Source: Haloferax mucosum ATCC BAA-1512 (GTDB lineage Archaea; Halobacteriota; Halobacteria; Halobacteriales; Haloferacaceae). Taken from it: 64,000 nucleotides of DNA. A model generated the notes under the pieces. The model worked only from the letters and a program-made list of their open reading frames with translations. It did no database searches and was not told the DNA's origin. The stretch covers positions 310,001-374,000 of the forward strand of contig NZ_AOLN01000018.1 of NCBI RefSeq assembly GCF_000337815.1, written 5' to 3'. The stretch's first letter is position 1. Every line of letters starts with the position of its first letter. The position numbers and the translations under genes were made by a program. This document shows positions 34,357 through 43,415 of this stretch, piece by piece.

Positions 34357-35913
34357 GTGTCTCGTCGCTTCGCCCTCGTCGTTCTCGTGTTCGTCGCCGT
34401 CGGAGCCACGCCGATAGCGACCGCGGACGCGACCGACGCGAGCCTCGTCGCCGCCTTTCCGGACCCGACGACGCCCGGCGACGAAGGCGAGTACGTTACC
34501 ATTCGCGCACCGGCCGGCGCGCACGTCTCGCTCGACGACGGTGAAGAACGCGTCTCGTTCGTCGCGCCCGGTGGTCGCGTCGCCATCGCTTCGGACCCGG
34601 CCGCCGCGTCGAATCTGACGAACGATACCGTCGTCTCGCCCGGTCTCGACCTCGCAAACGGCGGTGAGACCGTCACGCTCCGCGTCGCCGGGCGCGTCAC
34701 CGACCGACTCGCGTACGCCCGAAGCCACGAGGGTGAACTGCTCGAACGGCGCGACGGCGAGTGGTCGTGGTGGCCGCGGACGCTCCCGCGCCGAAACGTC
34801 ACGACGCACGGTGCCGCGAATGCGACGCTCTTCGTCCTCCCAGATTCACCAGCGGTCCCGCTCGAAACCCTCCGCAGTGCCGAAACGCGACTGCTACTCG
34901 CCGGCTACGTCGTCTCGTCGTCCCGAGTCGCGGACGAACTTGTCGCCGCCCACGACCGTGGCGTTCGCGTCGAAGTACTCGTCGATGACGCGCCAGTCGG
35001 TGGCATGCCGCGCCGCTCGGCGCGCGTTCTCGACCGCCTCGCAACCGCGGGCGTATCAGTCCGGGTCGTCGGCGAACCCCACTCGTTTCACCACGCGAAG
35101 TACGCCGTCGCCGACGAGCGTGCGCTCGTCATGACCGAAAACTGGAAACCGGCCGGAACCGGCGGCGCAAAAAGCCGCGGCTGGGGGGTCGTCGTTGACT
35201 CGCCGAGCGCGGCGGCCGACCTCGCCGCGACGTTCGACGACGACTCGTCGCTCCCCAACACGCGTTCGTGGAACTCGTTTCGCGTTGGTCGCTCGTTCGT
35301 CACCGCGGACGCCGCAAACGGGTCGTATCCGTCGCGCGTCGCGCCCGAGCGAGTCCGCGTTCGAAACACCTCGATACTGCTCGCGCCCGACAACGCGGAG
35401 GGAGCCACTATCGACCGACTCGACGCCGCGGAGCGTCGTATCGACGTGGTACAGCCGACGGTCGAAGCAGACGGCCCATTCGTCCGCGCACTCAAGCGCG
35501 CGGCGACGCGGGGCGTTCGCGTCCGCTTGCTCCTCGGCAGTACGTGGTACGTCGATGACGAAAACAGAGCGTTGGCGACGCGGCTGAACGACTGGGCCGA
35601 CAGAACCGGGAACCCATTGTCGGTCCGACGTGCCCGCCCCGCGGGGCGATACGGTGCGATTCACGCGAAAGGCGTCGTTGCCGACGATACCGCCATCGTC
35701 GGGAGCCTCAACTGGAATCGGCACTCGGCCCGTGAGAACCGCGAAGTCGTCCTCACACTCGATAGTCCCGACGCGGCCGCGTACTACCGAAGCGCGTTCG
35801 AAGCGGACTGGCGCGCGAGCAACCGAGGGGCTCGTCCGGGACTCGTCGCCGCGGCGGTCGGCGCCGTGCTGGCCGGGGTGGTGGCGCTCAAGCGACTGGA
35901 GTTCGAAAACTAA
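34357..35913 (+). CDS. Exported phospholipase D-like protein
   Basis: A 518-residue secreted or membrane-anchored protein. The signal sequence is FALVVLVFVAVGATPIATAD; a short lamin-tail-like beta region follows (SLVAAFPDPTTPGDEGEYVT). Two HKD motifs occur: HHAKYAVADERALVM and HAKGVVADDTAIVGSLNWN, each with the downstream Asn, so the active site is complete. A C-terminal hydrophobic helix (PGLVAAAVGAVLAGVVALKRL) would anchor it outside the cell. It may be a nuclease or phospholipase-type phosphodiesterase. GTG 34357 is chosen from a GTTTTTGTAAC box about 28 bases upstream and the position of the signal sequence. Confidence 0.85.
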   Translation: MSRRFALVVLVFVAVGATPIATADATDASLVAAFPDPTTPGDEGEYVTIRAPAGAHVSLDDGEERVSFVAPGGRVAIASDPAAASNLTNDTVVSPGLDLANGGETVTLRVAGRVTDRLAYARSHEGELLERRDGEWSWWPRTLPRRNVTTHGAANATLFVLPDSPAVPLETLRSAETRLLLAGYVVSSSRVADELVAAHDRGVRVEVLVDDAPVGGMPRRSARVLDRLATAGVSVRVVGEPHSFHHAKYAVADERALVMTENWKPAGTGGAKSRGWGVVVDSPSAAADLAATFDDDSSLPNTRSWNSFRVGRSFVTADAANGSYPSRVAPERVRVRNTSILLAPDNAEGATIDRLDAAERRIDVVQPTVEADGPFVRALKRAATRGVRVRLLLGSTWYVDDENRALATRLNDWADRTGNPLSVRRARPAGRYGAIHAKGVVADDTAIVGSLNWNRHSARENREVVLTLDSPDAAAYYRSAFEADWRASNRGARPGLVAAAVGAVLAGVVALKRLEFEN

Positions 35914-35955
35914 ACGTTCGGTTCGACTGCGGCGGGCGCGACGCTGAACGTCGGA

Positions 35956-37857
35956 TTACGCCGTCGTCGAGAGCTCTTCGTCGATGTCGGCTTCGGCCAT
36001 CTTCTCGACGAGGCTGTCGATAACCTCGGCGCGCATGCCGCTGACGAACTTGATGGACCCGACGACGAGGTGGCCGCCGCCGGAGACGCCGCCGCCGACG
36101 ACCTCCTCGTTCAGTTCGGCGACCATCCGTGGAATGTCGAGGCGGACGCCGTCGGAGCGCAGGACGGCGAAGTCGGGTCCGTAGCCGATGGTGATGACCG
36201 GCTCGCCCGTCTCCGTGACCTTCCGGTCGTGAAGCTTGCCCGTCGTCTTCCCCGGTGCGGGGTAGGTAAAGCGGTGTGCCCACTTGTCGAGGTCGATGCG
36301 GTAGAGGTTCGCCCCGCTTTCGAGACGCTCGTGTTCGAGGTGTGGTTCGGCAGATTCGAGCTGTCGTTCGACGTCGCGCTCGGCGCGCGTCGAGAGGAAT
36401 TCGACGAGTTCGCGGTGGCGAGATTCGTCGTCACAGCCGACGTTGAGCACGTCGTTGACGATGGACGCGCCATCGTTGTAGCGAAGCCAGTGAGCCGCAT
36501 AGTCGAGTGCCTCGCCGACGTCGAGCAGTTCCTCGCGGTCGTAGCCCTCGGCTTTGGCGAGTTCGATGTACTCGTCCATGACCTCTGCCTTCGAGCGGTC
36601 CGAGAGACCGGCGACGGCAGGGACGTGACGCAGGTCGTCGCTCACGTCGGGGTGAATCATCCGCGCGAGTTCGACACACATCATGCCCGTCGTGATGCGG
36701 TAGTCCTCGCCGTGGAGGTACGGATTGACGTGCGCGTCCAAAAGCGGGTCAACCGCTTCGGGGTCGGGGTGGTGGTGGTCAACGACCGCGATAGGGACGT
36801 CGTAGTGGGCGAGATTCTCGTAGGCGGGGACGTCCTCTTCGGTCGAGCCGTTGTCGAGCATGAGGAGGAATGGGAGCCGCTGGCCGTGGCGCGCGCGCCC
36901 CTCCAAGGCGAAATTCAGGTCGCGGGTCACGTCCTCCATCTCGTAGAACGGGGCCTTGCTCGGCAGGCGCTTGAACAGGTGTCTCGGCGCGTCAGGGTCG
37001 TCGTGGACCTCGGTGATGAGCCGTTCGAGAGCCAGTTGGACCGGAACGGACGCGCACATGCCGTCACCGTCGGCGTGGTGGCGGACGCGAATCGGGCGGC
37101 CTTCGAGGACCGTCCGGCGAAGCAGGCGCGCGACGTCTTCGAGGTCGTCACGAAGCTTTTCGAAGGCGGGCCACTCGACGAGCGGTTCGACGGATTCGGG
37201 TTCGGCGCGCTCGTCCAGCGCGGCGTCGATTCGATCGTGGGCTTCGGCGGCCGCGTCGTCTTCGAGAACCGTGAGACCGTCAACTTCGAGTTGGCGGGTG
37301 CCTTCGTGGTCTTCGACGGTGCCGGTCATGCGGACGACGTCGTCGAGTTCGACGTGGGGGAACGCGCGGACACCGGCCTCTTCGAAGGCGGCGGCGGCGA
37401 CGATACCCGAATCGTCGGCGATGCGGAAGACGGTCGGGCCGCCGGTCTGTTTGATTTGGGAGACGACGCCTTCGATGGTGACAGACTCACCGACCGTGAG
37501 ACGAGAGATAGGTGTGATGGTCGGTTCGTGGTCGATTGTCAGTGTCCGGTAATCGTCCGGTGTGTCCTCCGCGAATGCGATGTCGCCGTTCTCGCGGATG
37601 GAGTCGAGGCGGACGACCAGTCGGTCGCCGACCTCGTAGTCGGCCGAGAGGTTGGACTCGTGGATGAGACCAGAGACGGAATCAGAGATATCCACGAAGA
37701 TGCCGTACTCGACGACGCCGTTGACCACGGCGTGGTAGTACGCGCCAGTCTCGACGTCATCAACGGTACAGTTCGGTGCCAGATCGTAGACGGTAGGTCG
37801 CGCGTCCGAATTCGGACCCGAGTCGTCGCCGGAATCCCCGGCGTGCTCGTCGCTCAT
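35956..37857 (-). CDS. S1/OB-fold DHH-family phosphoesterase (RecJ-like)
   Basis: A 633-residue protein with an N-terminal S1 RNA-binding domain (GAYYHAVVNGVVEYGIFVDI), an OB-fold nucleic-acid domain (SVTIEGVVSQIKQTGGPTVF), a DHH catalytic domain with RHHADGDG and VVDHHHPD metal motifs, and a DHHA1 C-terminus ending GGGVSGGGHLVVGSI. Archaeal members act as single-strand exonucleases or as the GINS/Cdc45-related RecJ (known for the family); several paralogues are expected in haloarchaea. GCTTAACACC 27-30 bases before the ATG on the reverse strand marks the promoter. Role in DNA or RNA processing cannot be separated here. Confidence 0.88.
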   Translation of the reverse strand: MSDEHAGDSGDDSGPNSDARPTVYDLAPNCTVDDVETGAYYHAVVNGVVEYGIFVDISDSVSGLIHESNLSADYEVGDRLVVRLDSIRENGDIAFAEDTPDDYRTLTIDHEPTITPISRLTVGESVTIEGVVSQIKQTGGPTVFRIADDSGIVAAAAFEEAGVRAFPHVELDDVVRMTGTVEDHEGTRQLEVDGLTVLEDDAAAEAHDRIDAALDERAEPESVEPLVEWPAFEKLRDDLEDVARLLRRTVLEGRPIRVRHHADGDGMCASVPVQLALERLITEVHDDPDAPRHLFKRLPSKAPFYEMEDVTRDLNFALEGRARHGQRLPFLLMLDNGSTEEDVPAYENLAHYDVPIAVVDHHHPDPEAVDPLLDAHVNPYLHGEDYRITTGMMCVELARMIHPDVSDDLRHVPAVAGLSDRSKAEVMDEYIELAKAEGYDREELLDVGEALDYAAHWLRYNDGASIVNDVLNVGCDDESRHRELVEFLSTRAERDVERQLESAEPHLEHERLESGANLYRIDLDKWAHRFTYPAPGKTTGKLHDRKVTETGEPVITIGYGPDFAVLRSDGVRLDIPRMVAELNEEVVGGGVSGGGHLVVGSIKFVSGMRAEVIDSLVEKMAEADIDEELSTTA

Positions 37858-38007
37858 AGTCTGGCTAGGTTAGGGGGTGGTGTTAAGCTTTACAAAAGTA
37901 TCTCGTGAGCGCGACGGGCGAAGACGCCACCGAGAGAGCCGAGACGTGAAAAATGCGTCCCGTCAGCGAACGCCCTCAAAGAAATGTCGGTTACGATAGA
38001 TTCGTGG

Positions 38008-38856
38008 TTAATACCCGACTTCGTCCAACGCGTCGTTGACAGCAGGCACGTACTCCGACCCGAACACGCGAACGTGTTCGAGAAGTGGGAACAACGCGTA
38101 GACGGGCGACCGCTCGTCGAAGAATCCCGAGTCGATGCCCCGGTGTTCGTCGTAGGCATCGAAGAACGCGTCACCGGCCCCGTCGAACCAGTCGATGTAC
38201 GCGAGTTCGACTTCCGGGTGACCGTAGTAACACGCCGGGTCGAGGAAGGCGACGACCCGGTCGTCACGCACTCGAAGGTTCTTCTCCCACACGTCGCCGT
38301 GGACGAGTCGCGGGGCAGACGGCTCGGAGACGAGACTGTCGAGGTCGGCGGCGACGTCGTCGATTCGGTCCGCGACCGCCGCCGGAAGCCCGTTCGACCG
38401 CGCCGCGTCGCACCACGGACGGAGTCGTTGGTCGCGGAAGAACTCGACCCACGAGTCGGTCCACGGATTCGGCTGTCGGTAGGGACCGGAGAGCGTGTCG
38501 AACTGGAAGCCGAACGCCGGAGCGGTAGTCTCGTGAAGCGCCGCGAGGTGTCGGGCGAGGTCGCGTTCGGCGCGGTCGGTGAGTTCGGATTTTCCCTCGA
38601 CGTAATCGAGGACGAGGAGGTCGAAATCGGCGTGATAGACGGACGGAACCGGTAGTCCCGCGGCGTCGAGTGCGTCGAGCATCGCGCCTTCGACATCGAG
38701 CGGCGTGTCACCGACTTTGACGACGACGGGACGCCGACGGGCGAAGTCGAGTCGGTAGACGTGTCCGACGTGGCCGCCGTCGAGTTCCGTCGTCGCCGTG
38801 GGTGCGTCGGCATCGAGCGCGCTCGTCACGCGGTCGGCGAGTTCGGGGGAAAGCAT
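38008..38856 (-). CDS. Fructosamine kinase/aminoglycoside-phosphotransferase-like kinase
   Basis: A 282-residue kinase of the fructosamine-3-kinase branch. It shows VVVKVGD with the ATP-binding Lys, the catalytic loop LVHGDVWEKNLRV, the metal-binding VAFLDPACYYGHPEVEL and the typical IDWFDG segment. Fructosamine kinases phosphorylate ketoamines so that the sugar falls off glycated proteins; homologues can use ribulosamines or free sugars. The gene is divergent from the JAMM gene and has its own TATA-like GGTATACTG upstream. The precise substrate is unknown. Confidence 0.87.
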   Translation of the reverse strand: MLSPELADRVTSALDADAPTATTELDGGHVGHVYRLDFARRRPVVVKVGDTPLDVEGAMLDALDAAGLPVPSVYHADFDLLVLDYVEGKSELTDRAERDLARHLAALHETTAPAFGFQFDTLSGPYRQPNPWTDSWVEFFRDQRLRPWCDAARSNGLPAAVADRIDDVAADLDSLVSEPSAPRLVHGDVWEKNLRVRDDRVVAFLDPACYYGHPEVELAYIDWFDGAGDAFFDAYDEHRGIDSGFFDERSPVYALFPLLEHVRVFGSEYVPAVNDALDEVGY

Positions 38857-38960
38857 ACGTGATATTGACGCGACAGGCCCCCTCAGTATACCGATTCAAT
38901 GTCTCGGTCGGGACTCGCGGTTTCGGAACGCTTAGATGGAGCGCCCGCCGACGACTCGGT

Positions 38961-39446
38961 ATGCGACTCTTCCGGTCGCGGGAGGTCATCGGCATCGCCG
39001 CCGACGCCCTCGATTTCGCGCTCGAAGCATCTGCGGAGACGCATCCGAACGAGTACATGGGTCTGCTCCGCGGCGAGGACGCCGGACGACTCGGTCTCGA
39101 CCGAGATGGACTCGTGGTGACGGACGTGCTCATCATTCCGGGTACCGTCTCGGACCCCTACAGCGCGACCGTCAGAAACGACCTCGTTCCGAACGACTTC
39201 CGCGCCGTCGGGTCGGTTCACTCGCATCCAAACGGCGTCATCCGCCCGAGTGACGCGGACCTCGATACGTTCGGAAGCGGCACCGTCCACATCATTATCG
39301 GCGCGCCGTACGGCATCGACGACTGGGAAGCGTTCGACCAGTCCGGCGAGGGCAGAGACTTGCCAGTCCTCGACGTGGACCTCCCGGACCCCGAATCGTT
39401 CTTCGATTTTACTCAGGAAGACATCGACGCGGAGTTAGACAAATGA
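38961..39446 (+). CDS. JAMM/MPN+ metalloprotease (desampylase type, HvJAMM2-like)
   Basis: A 161-residue MPN+ domain protein. The zinc motif is complete: Glu31 in NEYMG, and HSH (His87, His89) followed after ten residues by Asp100, with Ser97 in place. In Haloferax, JAMM proteins remove ubiquitin-like SAMP proteins from target lysines; this one fits the second haloarchaeal paralogue by its neighbourhood with ribL, but that assignment is by memory of gene order. CGCTTAGA about 28 bases before the ATG supports the start. It lies 10 bases before ribL and both are probably one transcript. Confidence 0.86.
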   Translation: MRLFRSREVIGIAADALDFALEASAETHPNEYMGLLRGEDAGRLGLDRDGLVVTDVLIIPGTVSDPYSATVRNDLVPNDFRAVGSVHSHPNGVIRPSDADLDTFGSGTVHIIIGAPYGIDDWEAFDQSGEGRDLPVLDVDLPDPESFFDFTQEDIDAELDK

Positions 39447-39456
39447 AGGGTGACAT

Positions 39457-39885
39457 ATGAGACGAGTTATCGCACAGGGGACCTTCGATATTCTCCATCC
39501 GGGCCACGTCCACTATCTGTCGGACGCGGCGGCGATGGGCGACGAACTACACGTCATCATCGCGCGGGGCGAGAACGTGACTCACAAGCCGAGTCCGATA
39601 CTCGACGACCGCCAGCGGCGTGACATGGTCGCCGCCCTTGACGTGGTTGACGAGGCCCATCTCGGCCATGCCGACGACATCTTCGTTCCGATCGAGGAAA
39701 TTTCTCCCGACGTAATCGTTCTCGGATACGACCAACACCACGACGAAGACGGCATCAAAGCCGCGCTCGAAGCCAGAGATATCGACTGCGAAGTCGCCCG
39801 TGCGACGCCGCGAGAACCCGATTACGACGACGAACTGCTCTCGTCGGGGCGCATCATCGAACGAATCGTCGAGCGGCGCTGTTGA
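39457..39885 (+). CDS. ribL: FAD synthase, cytidylyltransferase-like (RibL)
   Basis: Archaeal RibL adenylates FMN to FAD. The 142-residue nucleotidyltransferase has the HxGH motif as HPGH at residues 14-17, the [12 protein letters not shown] segment in the position of the RTEGISTS-like part, and ends in [13 protein letters not shown]. The length and the N-terminal [19 protein letters not shown] match archaeal FAD synthases. It follows the JAMM gene by 10 bases, preceded by GGGTGA as a plausible ribosome-binding site. Glycerol-3-phosphate cytidylyltransferase activity is a less likely alternative. Confidence 0.9.
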   Translation: MRRVIAQGTFDILHPGHVHYLSDAAAMGDELHVIIARGENVTHKPSPILDDRQRRDMVAALDVVDEAHLGHADDIFVPIEEISPDVIVLGYDQHHDEDGIKAALEARDIDCEVARATPREPDYDDELLSSGRIIERIVERRC

Positions 39886-39998
39886 CGCAGGAGCGAATCA
39901 CGGCAAACTGAAACTGACGGTCACTGTTTTCGATATTCACCGCGGACACACCAGCGTCGCCACTCAGAGATTGACGAACCGAAGCGGATGTAGACGCG

Positions 39999-40793
39999 TT
40001 ACTGCGAAGCGTTGGCCGCGGTGGTGTTGCTCGCAGTCGCGTTGGTTGCCGTGGCGCTGTTCGAAGACGACTCCGAGGAGTCGCTGTTTGCCGCTTTCTG
40101 CTCTTGGAGCCACGACTCGTACTCGTCGCCCGAGACGACTTCGACGGTGAAGTACATCTGCGAGTGAGCGACGCCGCAGTACTCAGTACAGTAGCCTTGG
40201 TAGGTGCCTTCCTCGTACGCGACCGTCTTGATAGTGTTCGTAGACTGCGGCATCGCGTCCTGTTTGAGACCGAGCTTCGGGACGTGGAATCCATGTATCA
40301 CGTCCGTTGATGTCACCTGGAAGTAGACCGGTCTGTCGGCGGGGATGACGATTTTGTTACCCGTCGTGAAGTTCCCTTCTTCGGGGTAGTACATGTTCCA
40401 GCCCCACTGATACGCTTCGGCGGTGACGACGACCGGGTCGTTGTCCGCGGCGATGTCGTTGCCCTGGTGCGTGATGTTCTCGTTAGCCAGCACGCCGTAG
40501 GAGGCGACGCCGACGAACAGAAGGATAATCGCGGTTGCGATGGTCCACGTAATTTCGAGTCGGCGGTTCTCTCTGGTCGGCAGTGCGCGCTCGCTGTTGC
40601 GGAACTTGATAACCGTATACAGGAGGATGACCTGCACCAGCACGGTAATCGGGATTGCGACGTACATCAGCTTCCCGTTCAGCTGGTTGATAAGTTCCGA
40701 CGAGGCAGACGCCTGCGCGGCGGCGGGGGTGGCAACGAGCGCCATTACGACCGCCGCGAGCAGGGACGCGAGCGCGAAACGCGTCTTTCTCAT
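39999..40793 (-). CDS. coxB: Cytochrome c oxidase subunit II
   Basis: Subunit II carries the CuA electron-entry centre of a heme-copper oxidase. The 264-residue precursor has an N-terminal signal (ALASLLAAVVMALVATPAAAQ), two membrane helices (about 42-63 and 82-102) and a periplasm-side cupredoxin domain. CuA ligands are complete: His167, Cys202, Glu204, Cys206, His210 and Met213. The aromatic stretch AYQWGWNMYYPEEG is typical. The tail after 235 is Ser/Thr/Asn-rich with possible N-glycosylation sites. Subunit I is not in the window. It is divergent from the heme O synthase gene. In haloarchaea the donor is probably halocyanin (inference). Confidence 0.94.
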   Translation of the reverse strand: MRKTRFALASLLAAVVMALVATPAAAQASASSELINQLNGKLMYVAIPITVLVQVILLYTVIKFRNSERALPTRENRRLEITWTIATAIILLFVGVASYGVLANENITHQGNDIAADNDPVVVTAEAYQWGWNMYYPEEGNFTTGNKIVIPADRPVYFQVTSTDVIHGFHVPKLGLKQDAMPQSTNTIKTVAYEEGTYQGYCTEYCGVAHSQMYFTVEVVSGDEYESWLQEQKAANSDSSESSSNSATATNATASNTTAANASQ

Positions 40794-40946
40794 GCTAATC
40801 GACGGTTAGGAACAGCCGCATAAATGCATACCGACTCTTAGCCCAGCACTCTTGTAGGCACCCCCGCCATACTTCGGGTCGTATCGCTGGTTCAGAGGGG
40901 GCAAAAGCGCGGGTCCTAAATATGGGACGGACTAAACCAGCCGTAG

Positions 40947-42371
40947 GTGAATTCCGTGGCCACGACGCGCGATTCGAACACATTTCACGGCCTGCTCGCC
41001 GCGACGGCGATGGGTGTCTACCTTCTGCTCATCGTCGGCGCGACGACGGCGCTTACTGATGCGACCGCCGCGTGCGCCGCGTGGCCCGCGTGCGGTGACG
41101 GGTTCTCGCTACCAACCACGACGGACGGTTGGGTCGCACTCGGTCACCGTCTCGCGGCAGTAGCCGTCGGACTGCTCACGCTCGCAACGCTCGTGATGGC
41201 GTGGCGAGCAGACACATCCCGTCGAGTCAAAGCAACTGTGACCGCATCGGCCGTGCTCTACCCGGTTCAGGCCGGCATGGGTGCGGTCGTCGCAACGACC
41301 GACACCGGAGCATCGCTCTCAACGGTCCACCTCGTCATCGGGATGGCGATTTTCGGCGGTCTCGTCGCCGCCCTCGCGTGGACGCTCGAAGCGGCAACCG
41401 GCGACCCCGACGACCAACCGGCCGGGATGCCCGAGATGAACGACCGACCGACTTCCGACAGCGAACGCCCGCCCATCCCGACCGACCCAGTCGAGCGGGC
41501 GAAGGCGACTGTCGGCGCGTACTTCCGACTGATGAAGCCCCGCCTGATGTGGCTTCTCTGTCTCGTCGCTTCGGCGGCGATGGCGCTCGCGGGGACGGTC
41601 TCTGGTTCGACGGCGCTGACGCCATCGATTATCCTCGCCACGCTCGGCGGCGGCGTCCTCTCTATCGGTGCGTCCGGCACGTTCAATCACGTCCTCGAAC
41701 GCGACGTTGACCGCCGGATGCAACGAACCAGCGACCGCCCACTGGCGGTTGACCTCGTGCCCGTCCGCAACGCCGTCGCGTTCGGACTCGTTCTCGCCGC
41801 CGGGTCGGTCGCGCTCTTCGCGTCCGTGAACTGGCTGGCGGCCGTCCTCGGCGTCGTCGCAATCGCCTTCTACAGCGTCGTCTACACCCTCATTCTCAAG
41901 CCAAACACGGTGCAGAATACGGTCATCGGCGGCGCGGCAGGCGCGCTTCCCGCTCTCATCGGGTGGGTCGCAGTCACCGGCGAGGTCGGACTCGGCGGCA
42001 TCGTCCTCGCCGTCGTCATCTTCCTGTGGACGCCCGCGCACTTCTACAACCTCGCGCTTGCGTATAAGGACGATTACGCCCGAGGCGGCTTCCCGATGAT
42101 GCCCGTCGTCCGCGGCGAGACCGAGACACGAAAGCACATCCTCTGGTGGCTTGGGGCGACGCTCGTCGCCGCCGCCGGACTCGCGGTGATGGACGCGCTC
42201 GGCGTCGTCTACCTCGTGACGAGCATCGTCTTCGGCGGCGCGTTCCTCTATTTCGTCGTACGCCTGCACTACGAGCAAGACGACACGGCGGCGTTCCGAG
42301 CGTTCCACGCCTCCAACGCGTATCTCGGAATGTTGCTCCTCGCTATCGTCGTGGACACGCTCGCGCTCTGA
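40947..42371 (+). CDS. ctaB: Heme O synthase fused to a CtaA/Cox15-like domain
   Basis: A 474-residue fusion. Residues 1-150 resemble half of heme A synthase CtaA, with candidate heme ligands His67 (ALGHRLAA) and His128 (TVHLVIG) and conserved Cys43/Cys49 in ACAAWPACG. Residues 185-474 are a UbiA prenyltransferase (protoheme farnesyltransferase) with NHVLERDVDRRMQRT and YKDDYARGGFPMMP. The product would farnesylate heme B to heme O and perhaps pass it on to heme A. GTG 40947 is supported by a CTAAATAT box about 28 bases upstream; GTG 40956 is possible. Divergent from coxB. Confidence 0.9.
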   Translation: MNSVATTRDSNTFHGLLAATAMGVYLLLIVGATTALTDATAACAAWPACGDGFSLPTTTDGWVALGHRLAAVAVGLLTLATLVMAWRADTSRRVKATVTASAVLYPVQAGMGAVVATTDTGASLSTVHLVIGMAIFGGLVAALAWTLEAATGDPDDQPAGMPEMNDRPTSDSERPPIPTDPVERAKATVGAYFRLMKPRLMWLLCLVASAAMALAGTVSGSTALTPSIILATLGGGVLSIGASGTFNHVLERDVDRRMQRTSDRPLAVDLVPVRNAVAFGLVLAAGSVALFASVNWLAAVLGVVAIAFYSVVYTLILKPNTVQNTVIGGAAGALPALIGWVAVTGEVGLGGIVLAVVIFLWTPAHFYNLALAYKDDYARGGFPMMPVVRGETETRKHILWWLGATLVAAAGLAVMDALGVVYLVTSIVFGGAFLYFVVRLHYEQDDTAAFRAFHASNAYLGMLLLAIVVDTLAL

Positions 42372-42426
42372 GACCCGCCGTACCGACCGCAATCGACTTC
42401 CAACCCGAACCAACGACTCTCCAATT

Positions 42427-43083
42427 ATGGCAACGACATCCGCACTGTCACGTCCGACGCGAGGAGACCTGCTTAGAGCCGCGCTCGCCGTGAACACGAC
42501 ACTAATTTTGACGTTCCTCTACTTGCTTTTCACCGAGGCGAGCCTCGGCGCACCGCGATACGCGCTCTACGGCGTCGTGTGGGTCGTCGTCGGACTCTGG
42601 ATACTGTTCGACAGCGACGTGACGCCGGCATCGACGGCGACAAAGCGGAAAGCGGCCGCGGTGGCAGTCGGCTACTTTGCGATTTTGGCTGTCGCCGGCG
42701 GGCTTATCACCGCGCCCGTTCCGGGTGGGGGTGACGGCCTTCGCGTCGCGTTTCTCCCGCCGGGGTGGGGACCGGCGCTCATCTACGGCGGCGACCTGTT
42801 CAACCTCATCCTCATGCCGGCGCGCGTTGTCGGCTACGCCGCCCTCGCGTTCCTCGTCTACGAGACGGTCATCGAAGCCGCGGGTGCGGCTGTCTCGGGC
42901 GTCGTCGGTCTGTTTTCGTGTGTCTCGTGTTCGTGGCCTATCCTCGCATCGCTCACGACGAGCGTCTTCGGGTCGGGGACGGCCCTCGCGGCGACGGTGA
43001 CGACGCTCTCGTACGACCTCTCGACGCTCGTGTTTCTCGTGACCGTGGTCTTGCTTCGGTGGCGGCCCGGGTTCGGAAAGTAG
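42427..43083 (+). CDS. Six- or seven-span membrane protein with CxxC motif (DUF7546-like)
   Basis: A 218-residue integral membrane protein beginning 55 bases after the heme O synthase stop. Hydrophobic segments include NTTLILTFLYLLFTEASLG, ALYGVVWVVVGLWIL, VAVGYFAILAVAGGLITAP and LSTLVFLVTVVLL. A striking CVSCSWPILASLTTSVFGSG follows a helix near residue 155-175; the Cys pair could bind copper or heme, or be redox-active (inference). Its place between heme O synthase and a SelW-like thiol protein suggests a role in oxidase biogenesis. The DUF7546 label is from memory. Confidence 0.74.
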   Translation: MATTSALSRPTRGDLLRAALAVNTTLILTFLYLLFTEASLGAPRYALYGVVWVVVGLWILFDSDVTPASTATKRKAAAVAVGYFAILAVAGGLITAPVPGGGDGLRVAFLPPGWGPALIYGGDLFNLILMPARVVGYAALAFLVYETVIEAAGAAVSGVVGLFSCVSCSWPILASLTTSVFGSGTALAATVTTLSYDLSTLVFLVTVVLLRWRPGFGK

Positions 43084-43152
43084 TCCGCGGGCGTCGCTAC
43101 GCCGACCCTATTCGCCGCCTCGTTTTTACTCGTCCGCCGTGTAGGGACGCGT

Positions 43153-43389
43153 ATGACCGACGTCGAAATCGAGTACTGCGTTCCGTGCGGCTATCTCGAC
43201 CGCGCCGAGACGCTCCAGCACGCGCTCCTCGAACAGTTCGGTGACCGACTGGACCGCGTGTCGCTCGTGACTGGCGACCACGGCGTCCTCACCGTTACCG
43301 TCGACGGCGAGCGCGTCTGGGATAAATCGGAAGACGAGTTCGACCCGGACATCGTCCTTCGTCGAGTCCGGCCGCACGTCGGACGGTAA
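43153..43389 (+). CDS. SelT/SelW/SelH (Rdx) family thiol protein
   Basis: A 78-residue thioredoxin-like protein with the redox motif CVPCGY at Cys9-Cys12, the SelW pattern of Rdx proteins with Cys in place of selenocysteine. It also has the typical VSLVTGDHGVLTVTVDGERVWDK segment. Members are proposed thiol-disulfide reductases. CGTTTTTACTC about 27 bases before the ATG gives it its own promoter. It lies directly after the CxxC membrane protein and coxB/ctaB genes, so it may supply reductant for copper insertion; this is inference. Confidence 0.87.
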   Translation: MTDVEIEYCVPCGYLDRAETLQHALLEQFGDRLDRVSLVTGDHGVLTVTVDGERVWDKSEDEFDPDIVLRRVRPHVGR

Positions 43390-43415
43390 CTTCGAATCGT
43401 GGAGTCACGCGAGTC

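Noticed and set aside
33175-34809. 544-codon minus-strand frame
   Set aside because: Shadow of the HEAT-repeat and PLD-like genes; its product is Arg/Val/Gly-rich without motifs and spans two real genes.
36070-37908. 612-codon plus-strand frame opposite the S1-DHH gene
   Set aside because: Antisense shadow: valine/aspartate-rich product without known motifs, whereas the minus strand encodes S1, OB, DHH and DHHA1 domains in order.
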